Below, piece after piece: positions 7,492-14,235 of a DNA stretch of 26,484 nucleotides. The notes below the pieces were generated by a model. The model saw only the letters and a list, made by a program, of their open reading frames with translations. It was not told where the DNA came from and did no database searches. Both the position numbers and the translations under genes were made by a program. The stretch comes from DAOTXN01 sp034435435 (GTDB taxonomy: Bacteria; Chloroflexota; Anaerolineae; S140-20): the NCBI GenBank assembly GCA_034435435.1, contig DAOTXN010000127.1, positions 1-26,484 of the forward strand, in the 5' to 3' direction. How positions within the stretch are numbered: the first letter of the stretch is position 1; every line of letters begins with the position of its first letter.

Positions 7492-7880
7492 CCAAAGCCC
7501 ACGATGATTTGGCAACGGCTCGGGATGATCTGGTTCATAGGCACTGGCGAGGCGCGATCAACCGCGCCTACTATACTGTCTTTCACACCGCTTCGGCCGT
7601 TCTGTTGTGGCACGACATCGAACGCGCCCGTCATTCTGGTACCCAATCATCCTTTGGCGAGCTTTTGATCAAGCCTGGAATTATCGAAGCAGCGTATGGG
7701 CAGATTTACAGCCGTGCACGAAAGGCGCGTGAGCGGCACGATTACGATCTGGATGCCCCCTGGCCCGCGGCCGAAGAGGCGGAGCAGATTGTTGCTGATG
7801 CAGAACGCTTTGTGACGCGCCTGGAAGACTATCTGCATGAGGTGGGAGCCATAACAGGGGAGTCCGAACGCGATGACTAA
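7449..7880 (+). CDS. HEPN-domain RNase toxin, partner of MNT
   Basis: A 143-residue, mostly helical HEPN protein (the COG1895-like branch, with GAINRAYYTVFHTASAVLL at ~35-53). The HEPN ribonuclease motif R-x4-6-H is present as R91-x5-H97 and continues as H-D-Y99, so it fits the R-x-H-x-Y form in which the tyrosine is AMPylated by the MNT partner. It is expected to cleave RNA when freed from the antitoxin. ATG 7449 lies inside the MNT gene (43-base overlap), and its end overlaps the selA start by eight bases. Toxin role is inferred from family and arrangement. Confidence 0.8.
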   Translation: MDAAARRAYVRVRLAKAHDDLATARDDLVHRHWRGAINRAYYTVFHTASAVLLWHDIERARHSGTQSSFGELLIKPGIIEAAYGQIYSRARKARERHDYDLDAPWPAAEEAEQIVADAERFVTRLEDYLHEVGAITGESERDD

Positions 7881-9255
7881 TCCACTACGCCAGCTTCCTA
7901 GTGTAGATCGATTGCTTCAAAATCCTGCGGTCCAGGCGCTGGCCGCCGAGCACGGCCACGATGCCACAGCCGAAACCATCCGCGCCGTGCTGGATAGGAC
8001 GCGCGAGACCATCCTTTCCGGCGCCGACGCGCCGTCTCAAGAGGCCCTGGCGCAGGCCGTGCGAGATTATTTCCAGGCTCAGCAATTGACCCACCTGCAA
8101 GCGGTGATCAACGCCACCGGCGTGATCATCCACACCAACCTGGGTCGCGCCCCGTTGAGCCGGGCCACAGTCGAGGCCATGCAAGCCGTCGCCGCGGGCT
8201 ACAGCAACCTGGAGCTGGACCTGGCTACCGGCGAGCGCGGGGGCCGCGGGGCCGCGGTCGAGCGCCTGCTGGCCCGCCTGACCGGCGCCGAAGCCGCCCT
8301 GGCCGTCAACAACAACGCCTCGGCGGTGCTGCTAACCCTCACTGCGCTGACTGCCGGACAGGGCGTAGTCATCTCGCGCGGGCAACTGGTCGAGATTGGC
8401 GGGGGTTTTCGCGTGCCCGACGTGATGCGCCAGAGCGGCGCTCGCCTGGTCGAGGTGGGCGCCACCAACCGCACGCATCTACACGATTACGAACAGGCGC
8501 TGGTCGAGCACGAGGACGTCGGCGCGTTCTTGCGGGCGCACCGCTCCAACTTTCAATTGGTGGGCTTTGTGAGCGAGCCAACCCTGGCCGAGCTGGCCGA
8601 CCTGGCCCACGAACACGGCCTGATTCTGATTGACGACCTGGGCAGCGGCGCGTTGCTGGACACCGCCGAGTACGGCCTGGACCACGAGCCGATGGTGCAA
8701 GAGAGCATCTCTGCCGGGGCCGACGTGGTGTGTTTCAGCGGCGACAAGCTACTGGGCGGCCCGCAAGCCGGCCTCATCGTCGGGCGGGCCGACCTGCTGG
8801 AGCGCGTGCGCCGCCACCCGTGGGCGCGGGCCGTGCGCATGGACAAGATCGCTCTGGCCGGTTTGCAGGCTACGTTAACTCATTACGCCAAAGGCGAAGC
8901 GACCGGGCAAGTCCCGGTGTGGCAGATGATCAGCCGCGCGTTGGACGACATCCGGCGGCAGGCCGAAGCCTGGGCACGCGAATTGCAGACGGCAGGGCTG
9001 TCGGCGCAGGTGGTCGAGGGACGCTCGACCGTCGGCGGGGGCAGCTTGCCCGGCGGCGCGCTACCCACCTGGCTGGTGGCGCTGGCTGTTCCTTCACCCG
9101 ACGCCCTGGCCGGGCGGCTGCGCCTGGGCGACCCGCCGGTGATTGCGCGTATCGAGACCGAGCGGCTGCTGCTGGATCCGCGCACGGTGTTGGCAGGGCA
9201 AGAAAGCGATTCGTTGCAAAGGATAAGAAATTCCTGGAGTGAGGTAAGCGCATGA
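7873..9255 (+). CDS. selA: L-seryl-tRNA(Sec) selenium transferase
   Basis: A 460-residue PLP enzyme that converts seryl-tRNA(Sec) to selenocysteinyl-tRNA(Sec) using selenophosphate. The SelA N-terminal domain is present (LRQLPSVDRLLQNPAVQALA), followed by INATGVIIHTNLGRAPLS (~79-96) and the PLP lysine K292 in FSGDKLLGGPQAG. Full length and the N-terminal domain distinguish it from SelA-like lyases. It overlaps the HEPN gene by eight bases and the hicB start by four (ATGA). selB, selD, the tRNA(Sec) gene and a selenoprotein gene are not seen in this window, so the rest of the pathway must lie elsewhere. The setting between two toxin-antitoxin pairs is unusual. Confidence 0.95.
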   Translation: MTNPLRQLPSVDRLLQNPAVQALAAEHGHDATAETIRAVLDRTRETILSGADAPSQEALAQAVRDYFQAQQLTHLQAVINATGVIIHTNLGRAPLSRATVEAMQAVAAGYSNLELDLATGERGGRGAAVERLLARLTGAEAALAVNNNASAVLLTLTALTAGQGVVISRGQLVEIGGGFRVPDVMRQSGARLVEVGATNRTHLHDYEQALVEHEDVGAFLRAHRSNFQLVGFVSEPTLAELADLAHEHGLILIDDLGSGALLDTAEYGLDHEPMVQESISAGADVVCFSGDKLLGGPQAGLIVGRADLLERVRRHPWARAVRMDKIALAGLQATLTHYAKGEATGQVPVWQMISRALDDIRRQAEAWARELQTAGLSAQVVEGRSTVGGGSLPGGALPTWLVALAVPSPDALAGRLRLGDPPVIARIETERLLLDPRTVLAGQESDSLQRIRNSWSEVSA

Positions 9256-9461
9256 AGAGCTTTACGGCGGTCGTTGAAAAGTGTCCCGACACCGAGTTGT
9301 ATATAGGTTATGTGCCAAATTTCCCCGGCGCTCACACGCAGGCAGAGACCTTGGACGAACTCTACCAGAACCTGCGCCAAGTGATCGAAATGCTACTGGA
9401 GGATGGCGAACCAGCCCTCGAAACCGAATTCATCGGCACCCAGACCATCGCGGTTGCTTGA
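9252..9461 (+). CDS. hicB: HicB-type antitoxin
   Basis: A 69-residue protein with the HicB partial RNase H-like fold: 'FTAVVEKCPDTELYIGYVPNFPGAHTQAET' is the usual strand-turn-strand with the P.FPG.....T hallmark, then a helix 'LDELYQNLRQVIEMLL'. It is a short form without a C-terminal DNA-binding domain. It should bind and block the HicA RNase encoded two bases downstream. Gene order is antitoxin first. The ATG overlaps the selA stop as ATGA, so translation is probably coupled to selA. Quotation is split from the full sequence only to mark the hallmark residues. Confidence 0.85.
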   Translation: MKSFTAVVEKCPDTELYIGYVPNFPGAHTQAETLDELYQNLRQVIEMLLEDGEPALETEFIGTQTIAVA

Positions 9462-9463
9462 CC

Positions 9464-9691
9464 ATGGGTAAAAAATATCCCATTCTCAAACCCAGAGAGG
9501 TGATCACCATTCTGGAGAAATTGGGTTTTGAGCAAGTGCGGCAGCGAGGGGCGCACGTACAATTTCGGCATCCAGATGGACGGGGCACGACCGTACCCTT
9601 GCACAAAGGGCGAGACATCTCACCGATTCTGTTGCGACAGATCGCCAAGGACATTAACCTCACGCTCGATGAGTTCTTGGGCTACCGATAA
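9464..9691 (+). CDS. hicA: HicA-type mRNA interferase toxin
   Basis: A 75-residue dsRBD-like toxin, typical HicA length. The helix 'LKPREVITILEKLGF' leads to the strand pair 'RQRGAHVQFRHPDGR', where H31 occupies the position of the catalytic His of HicA (usually GSH, here GAH). 'VPLHKGRDISPILLRQIAKD' is the conserved C-terminal part. It should cleave mRNA when not bound by HicB. ATG 9464 starts two bases after the hicB stop; longer in-frame starts would overlap hicB fully and lack HicA similarity. Its TAA overlaps the methyltransferase ATG as TAATG. Confidence 0.87.
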   Translation: MGKKYPILKPREVITILEKLGFEQVRQRGAHVQFRHPDGRGTTVPLHKGRDISPILLRQIAKDINLTLDEFLGYR

Positions 9692-10644
9692 TGAGGAACC
9701 TATCTCTTTTTGAGGCTCCCACGCTAATAGACAGCGGTTTTCGTCCCGACGCCGAGATCGTTCTTTTTCACGGCGACGTGAGTGAGTTTCTCGCCGGCCT
9801 CCCCGACGACTCGGTCACGCTGATTATCACCTCGCCGCCCTACAATCTGGGCAAGGAATACGAAAGCCGGGTCGCCATCGAATCATACCTGGAGATGCAG
9901 GCCCAGGTCATCCGTCAACTCTACCGGGTGCTGCGGGAGGACGGCAGCTTGTGCTGGCAAGTGGGCAACTTTGTGGAGAATGGTGAGGTTTACCCTTTGG
10001 ACATTCTCTATTACCCGCTCTTTAAGGAACTCGGTCTGCGTTTGCGCAACCGGATTATCTGGCGCTTTGGGCACGGCCTGCACGCCTCGAAGCGATTTTC
10101 GGGGCGCTATGAAACCATCTTGTGGTTCACCAAAAGCGATCGTTACGTCTTTAATCTCGACGCGGTGCGCGTGCCCGCCAAGTATCCCGGCAAGCGGCAT
10201 TTCAAGGGGCCTAACAGGGGGAAGCCATCGGGAAATCCGCTGGGCAAGAATCCATCCGACGTGTGGGAGATCCTGGCCCAGGATTGGGAGGAGGCTTTTT
10301 GGGACATTCCCAACGTCAAATCTAACCACCCCGAAAAGACCCCCCACCCATGTCAATTCCCCATTGAGCTGGTCGAGCGGTGTGTGCTGGCGCTCACGAA
10401 TGAGGACGACTGGGTGCTGGATCCGTATGCCGGCGTGGGCAGTGCGCTGATTGCGGCGGTGATGCACGGCAGACGAGCGATGGGGAGTGAAAAAGAGAGC
10501 CAGTACGTTGAGATTGCCCGTAAGCGTCTGCTGGCCTGCTTGGATGGGACGCTGCGCCACCGGCCCATCGGCAAGCCCGTGCACCAGCCCACGGGAAAAG
10601 AAAAGGTAGCTCAAATACCGGATGAGTGGCGCGAGGCCGCTTGA
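9691..10644 (+). CDS. Site-specific DNA methyltransferase (beta-class order)
   Basis: A 317-residue SAM-dependent DNA methyltransferase. The catalytic motif SPPYN (residues 48-52, in 'IITSPPYNLGKEY') precedes the SAM-binding motif DPYAGVGS near residue 250, with GSEKESQYVEIARKRL after it. SPPY is common in N4-cytosine enzymes and also occurs in some N6-adenine enzymes, so the target base is not settled. The start overlaps the hicA stop by one base. No restriction endonuclease is recognisable nearby, so it is either a solitary methyltransferase or the survivor of a decayed restriction-modification system. The frame beyond its TGA stays open for 44 more codons. Confidence 0.9.
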   Translation: MRNLSLFEAPTLIDSGFRPDAEIVLFHGDVSEFLAGLPDDSVTLIITSPPYNLGKEYESRVAIESYLEMQAQVIRQLYRVLREDGSLCWQVGNFVENGEVYPLDILYYPLFKELGLRLRNRIIWRFGHGLHASKRFSGRYETILWFTKSDRYVFNLDAVRVPAKYPGKRHFKGPNRGKPSGNPLGKNPSDVWEILAQDWEEAFWDIPNVKSNHPEKTPHPCQFPIELVERCVLALTNEDDWVLDPYAGVGSALIAAVMHGRRAMGSEKESQYVEIARKRLLACLDGTLRHRPIGKPVHQPTGKEKVAQIPDEWREAA

Positions 10645-10779
10645 AAGACTGCTGATAGCCCAGAGAACTTGCAACCTGGCGACGACAATACTGCTCTGAC
10701 ATTCGCCATCAACAACATTCAAGAGAAATGGAACGATTATCGAGAACGTTACAAGAGGTGGCAACGTGAATCGAGATGA
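10645..10779 (+). other. Open in-frame remnant after the methyltransferase stop
   Basis: This 121-bp gap is open in the same frame as the methyltransferase for 44 codons after its TGA, ending at a TGA at 10777-10779. The last part reads as a plausible charged helix (INNIQEKWNDYRERYKRWQR). It could be a short separate ORF from a TTG at 10669, the tail of a lost gene, or the former C-terminus of the methyltransferase. No product is recognised. Confidence 0.35.
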
Positions 10780-11050
10780 GATGTTTCGCAAAAACAACGA
10801 GTTGTTTGTTATATTTATGCAGCAGGTTCTAGACAATCCTGATCTGTTGGACCGGATTCCGGACGGCGCAGACATTATCTTTTTGCCCGACAGCGATCCA
10901 GTCCTACGCCAGGCCAACATTGAATTGGGACGGGAGCGCGAACGCGAGGGGGCCAAGGTGATCTATATTCGCATCGAGATGGTCCCGCAGGTGCGCACGG
11001 TCTACGTCCCCCGCCTCAAGCTGGAAGCAGCGCCTTCCCAATTCGCTTGA
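10766..11050 (+). CDS. Small DUF5647-like protein
   Basis: A 94-residue protein with helical N-terminus (EMFRKNNELFVIFMQQVLDNP), then 'DRIPDGADIIFLPDSDPVL' and a strand 'GAKVIYIRIEMVP'. The arrangement (helix pair, 'IP..a.iiFLP..DP.L...N', then 'Y.RI') matches what I remember of DUF5647 proteins; this is recalled similarity, not a search. Function is unknown. GTG 10766 follows an AAGAGG site at 10753-10758 and overlaps the upstream open frame by 14 bases. It sits between a toxin-antitoxin/methyltransferase block and an M24 peptidase. Confidence 0.6.
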   Translation: MNRDEMFRKNNELFVIFMQQVLDNPDLLDRIPDGADIIFLPDSDPVLRQANIELGREREREGAKVIYIRIEMVPQVRTVYVPRLKLEAAPSQFA

Positions 11051-11063
11051 ACATAGGAGCGCC

Positions 11064-12323
11064 ATGAAACGCGACCTCGACCGACTGATGACCGAACGCA
11101 GCCTCGACGCCGCCATCGTTACCGGCGGTTCGCACAACAACCCGGCCATGTTCTACATGGCCAACGGGGCGCACCTCACCGGCGGCATCCTGGTCAAACC
11201 GCGCGGCCAGGAACCCACTCTGATCCACTACGCCATGGAGCGGGACGAGGCGGCCAAGAGCGGCCTGGCAACCCTATCAATGACCGATTTTGATTATGCC
11301 GGGCTGTTGCAAGAGTCACAGACGCGCCTGGAAGCCACCGTCAAACTCTATCGGAAGGTTTTCGAGCGCTTGGGCGTCGCGGGGCAGGTGGCCTTTTACG
11401 GCACGGCCGAGCAGGGGGCCAGTTTTGCGCTGCTCAACGCGCTCAACGCAGAATTGGAGAACATCGCCGTCATCGGCGAGTACGACAACAACATCTTTGA
11501 GACGGCCCGCGCCACCAAAGAGCCAGACGAGATCACCCGCATGCGCCGCGTCGGGCAGGCCACCGCCGCCGTGATGCGCGAGATGGTTGATTTTATGCGC
11601 GATCACCAGGTGGTGCGCCGCGCCCACAACGGACAGCAGGTCGAAATGCTGGTCAAACCCGACGGCAGTCCGCTGACGGTGGGCGACGTGAAGCGCTTTG
11701 GGCGCAGTCGGCTCTTTGCGCACGAGCTGGAAGACCCCGAAGGGATGATTTTCGCCATCGGGCGCGACGCCGGCGTGCCGCACAGCCGCGGCGAGGCCGA
11801 CGATCCCTTATGTCTGGGCCAGAGCATCGTGTTTGATTTTTACCCCCAGGAAATGGGCGGGGGCTACTTTCACGACGTGACCCGCACCTTTTGTCTGGGC
11901 TATGCCCCGCCAGAGGTGCAAAAGGTCTACGCCGACGTGAAAGCGTGCTTGGAGCAGATTATGGCAGCCCTGAAACCTGACACGCCCACCCGCGCCTACG
12001 AAGAACTGACTTGCGACATTTTTGAGGCCCAGGGCCACAACACCCACCGCGTGGACCGCCAAAAGCAAACAGGTTACGTGCACACGCTGGGCCACGGCGT
12101 CGGCCTCAAGCTGCACGAGCGGCCCATCTTTGGGTTGGCGGCGGTCAACCAGGATGTGCTGCGGCCCGGCGCGGTGGTCACCCTCGAGCCGGGGTTGTAC
12201 TATCCAGAACAGGGCTACGGGGTGCGTATCGAAGACACGGTCTATCTGGACGAAAGCGGGCAATTACACCATCTGACCGAGTTTGACAAAGACTTGGTAA
12301 TAGAACTCGATCACTATGATTGA
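11064..12323 (+). CDS. M24 family metallopeptidase (Xaa-Pro aminopeptidase-like)
   Basis: A 419-residue two-domain protein: a creatinase-like N-terminal domain (~1-150) and a pita-bread catalytic domain (~155-415). All five metal ligands are in place: D258 (VFDFYP), D271 (HDVTRTF), H344 (LGHGVG), E375 (TLEPGLYY) and E390 (RIEDTV). Family members remove N-terminal residues before proline from peptides in the cytoplasm using two metal ions. No signal peptide is seen. A TAGGAG site precedes ATG 11064. The stop overlaps the next HEPN gene by eight bases. A second, different M24 protein is encoded at the end of the window. Confidence 0.92.
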   Translation: MKRDLDRLMTERSLDAAIVTGGSHNNPAMFYMANGAHLTGGILVKPRGQEPTLIHYAMERDEAAKSGLATLSMTDFDYAGLLQESQTRLEATVKLYRKVFERLGVAGQVAFYGTAEQGASFALLNALNAELENIAVIGEYDNNIFETARATKEPDEITRMRRVGQATAAVMREMVDFMRDHQVVRRAHNGQQVEMLVKPDGSPLTVGDVKRFGRSRLFAHELEDPEGMIFAIGRDAGVPHSRGEADDPLCLGQSIVFDFYPQEMGGGYFHDVTRTFCLGYAPPEVQKVYADVKACLEQIMAALKPDTPTRAYEELTCDIFEAQGHNTHRVDRQKQTGYVHTLGHGVGLKLHERPIFGLAAVNQDVLRPGAVVTLEPGLYYPEQGYGVRIEDTVYLDESGQLHHLTEFDKDLVIELDHYD

Positions 12324-12696
12324 CATAGAAAAACAGATTTCCTATTGGCGCAATGGAGCCGCTGAAGATTGGGCAGTGGCGCAAGAACTGATCAACAAAG
12401 GCCGAACACGCCACGGTCTCTTCTTTGCCCATCTGGCTCTCGAAAAACTGCTGAAAGCGCACTTGTGTCGCCGTACACAAGACCTGGCGCCTCGCCTTCA
12501 CAATCTGGTCAGGCTGGCTGAACTCGCTGCCCTCAATCTCGACCAGGGTCAAATTGATGCCCTGGCCGAGATGAATGCCTTTAACATCGAAGGACGTTAT
12601 CCCGATACACTGGCGCCGCCGCCAACCCCAAGAGAAGCCAGGCAATATCTGCGCCGGGCCAAAGAGGTGTATCAATGGTTGATGAATCAATTGTAA
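12316..12696 (+). CDS. HEPN-domain protein of second MNT/HEPN pair
   Basis: A 126-residue helical HEPN protein of the COG2250-like branch, recognised from 'WRNGAAEDWAVAQELIN', 'HGLFFAHLALEKLLKAHL' and the late 'NIEGRYPD'. The clear R-x4-6-H-x-Y motif seen in the first HEPN protein is not evident here, so RNase activity is less certain. It overlaps the M24 gene by eight bases and its MNT partner by 22. Order is HEPN then MNT, opposite to the first pair. Confidence 0.8.
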   Translation: MIDIEKQISYWRNGAAEDWAVAQELINKGRTRHGLFFAHLALEKLLKAHLCRRTQDLAPRLHNLVRLAELAALNLDQGQIDALAEMNAFNIEGRYPDTLAPPPTPREARQYLRRAKEVYQWLMNQL

Positions 12697-13004
12697 GAGC
12701 TGTAAGGAATTATCTCCAGAAACTGGAAGAACAAGGGGTTCCAGTTCGCTTTGGCGTTATCTTTGGTTCTCAGGTAAGTGGGAACCCCGATGCCTGGAGT
12801 GACATCGATTTATTAGTCGTTTCGCCTCGATTTGAAGGCGAGCGGAAACGTGAGGACATCAATCAACTCTGGCGCGCCGCCGCACGCATCGACAGCCGCA
12901 TCGAACCTATCCCTGTCGGCCCAGTTCAGTTCGACAGCGACGACAGCAGTGCTATCCTTGAAATTGCCCGGCGCGAAGGCCACAAAGTCTATCTGACGAA
13001 TTGA
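12675..13004 (+). CDS. MNT-type nucleotidyltransferase of second pair
   Basis: A 109-residue minimal nucleotidyltransferase with GS-x10-DxD intact: G31-S32 then D43-I44-D45 in 'FGSQVSGNPDAWSDIDLLV'. It is the probable partner or antitoxin of the HEPN protein it overlaps by 22 bases. It is only weakly similar to the first MNT protein, so the two pairs look like independent acquisitions rather than a recent duplication. Confidence 0.83.
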   Translation: MVDESIVRAVRNYLQKLEEQGVPVRFGVIFGSQVSGNPDAWSDIDLLVVSPRFEGERKREDINQLWRAAARIDSRIEPIPVGPVQFDSDDSSAILEIARREGHKVYLTN

Positions 13005-13025
13005 ATCAACCGACAGGCGCACCCT

Positions 13026-14066
13026 ATGACCCGAATTCTCGCTATCGAAACCAGTTGTGACGAGACCGCCGCGGCGGTCATCGAAGACGGACGGCGCATC
13101 CTGTCCAACGTGGTCGCCTCGCAGGTGGACCTGCACGCGCAGTACGGCGGGGTGTTCCCCGAAGCAGCCTCGCGCGCCCACGTGGAGACCATCGTACCGG
13201 TGATCGACCGGGCCATGAAAACCGCCTACATCGGTTGGGACGACCTGGCGGCCGTGGCCGTGACCTACGGACCAGGGCTGGCGGGCAGCCTGCTGGTGGG
13301 AGTCAACGCGGCCAAAGGCATCGCTCTCGGCCGCAACCTGCCGCTGGTCGGCGTCAATCACATCGAAGGGCACGTCTACGCCCACTGGTTGGAAACCGGC
13401 AGCGAGGGCGCTGCGCATCCCGGTGATTTGAAATTTCCACTGCTCGTGCTCATCGTCTCCGGCGGACATACCGAGATAGTGTTGATGTCCGACCACGGCC
13501 AATACCGGCGTTTGGGCGCCACGCTGGACGACGCGGCCGGTGAGGCGTTCGACAAAGTGGGGCGGCTGCTAGGGCTACCCTACCCCGGCGGCCCGGCCAT
13601 CGAAAAAGCCGCCCGACGCGGCGATCCGACCCGTTTTAGCTTCCCGCGCGCCTGGCTGGAGGGCAGTAACGATTTTAGCTTTAGTGGCCTAAAAACTGCC
13701 GTGTTGCGCGAAGTCGAGAAATACGGCAACCCGCAATCCGCCGACTTTCCGCCGCGAGGTTTTCCCACCTCGCAACTGGCGGCCGCTTTTCAAGAGGCCG
13801 TGGTAGACGTGCTGGCAGAAAAGACGGTGCAAGTGGCTGCGGCGAACGGCGTGAGAGCCATCCTGCTCTCCGGCGGCGTGTCGGCCAACCAGACATTGCG
13901 AGCCGAAGTGAAAGCGCGGGCCGGCAACATTCCCGTTTACTATCCGCCCATCGAGCTATGCACCGACAACGCTGCGATGATTGGCGCGGCAGCCCACTAT
14001 CGCTTCCGGGCCGGTTGGCGCGATGGGTGGGACCTGGATGTGGTACCCAACCTGAAATTGGTCTGA
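13026..14066 (+). CDS. tsaD: tRNA threonylcarbamoyladenosine transferase TsaD
   Basis: A 346-residue enzyme that transfers the threonylcarbamoyl group to A37 of ANN-decoding tRNAs, acting with TsaB, TsaC and TsaE. Hallmarks are the ASKHA start 'ILAIETSCDETAAAVIEDG', the metal His pair H112/H116 in NHIEGHVYAH, SGGHTEIV, DDAAGEAFDKVGR, 'FSFSGLKTAVLR' and the final metal Asp in CTDNAAMIGAA. Full length. It starts 21 bases after the second MNT gene on the same strand; no promoter is obvious in that gap, so it may be cotranscribed with the accessory cluster although it is a housekeeping gene. Confidence 0.96.
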   Translation: MTRILAIETSCDETAAAVIEDGRRILSNVVASQVDLHAQYGGVFPEAASRAHVETIVPVIDRAMKTAYIGWDDLAAVAVTYGPGLAGSLLVGVNAAKGIALGRNLPLVGVNHIEGHVYAHWLETGSEGAAHPGDLKFPLLVLIVSGGHTEIVLMSDHGQYRRLGATLDDAAGEAFDKVGRLLGLPYPGGPAIEKAARRGDPTRFSFPRAWLEGSNDFSFSGLKTAVLREVEKYGNPQSADFPPRGFPTSQLAAAFQEAVVDVLAEKTVQVAAANGVRAILLSGGVSANQTLRAEVKARAGNIPVYYPPIELCTDNAAMIGAAAHYRFRAGWRDGWDLDVVPNLKLV

Positions 14067-14084
14067 GTATCCCGGCGAACAAAA

Positions 14085-14230
14085 GTGTCCGAGCCTTATC
14101 TGCGCACCTCTGACATTGCCAGAGCCGTCGGCTGTCATCTCAATACCGTCCGTCTGTACGAGGAATGGGGTCTTTGGCCGCCGGTCCCACGCAGCCCCAG
14201 CGGCTACCGGCGCTGTTTCGAGTCAGGTTG
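14085..14230 (+). pseudogene. Truncated MerR-type regulator (HTH only)
   Basis: From GTG 14085 the translation gives a MerR-type winged helix start: YLRTSDIARAVGCHLNTVRL, then YEEWGL and 'SPSGYRR'. After about base 14215 the similarity ends and the frame runs antisense into the 3' end of the convergent kinase gene, stopping at 14324. The second half of the DNA-binding domain and any effector domain are missing. It looks like a gene cut by a rearrangement that brought the kinase operon next to tsaD. A very short functional peptide cannot be excluded. Confidence 0.65.
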
Positions 14231-14235
14231 GGGCG

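Noticed and set aside
7873..9255. The SelA protein as a SelA-like lyase instead of true SelA.
   Set aside because: It has the N-terminal domain and full length of genuine SelA, plus the FSGDKLLGGPQAG lysine motif.
10642..10644. TGA of the methyltransferase as a possible selenocysteine codon, given selA nearby and the open frame after it.
   Set aside because: No SECIS-like hairpin is seen in the right place, methyltransferases are not known selenoproteins, and the enzyme is already complete before the TGA.
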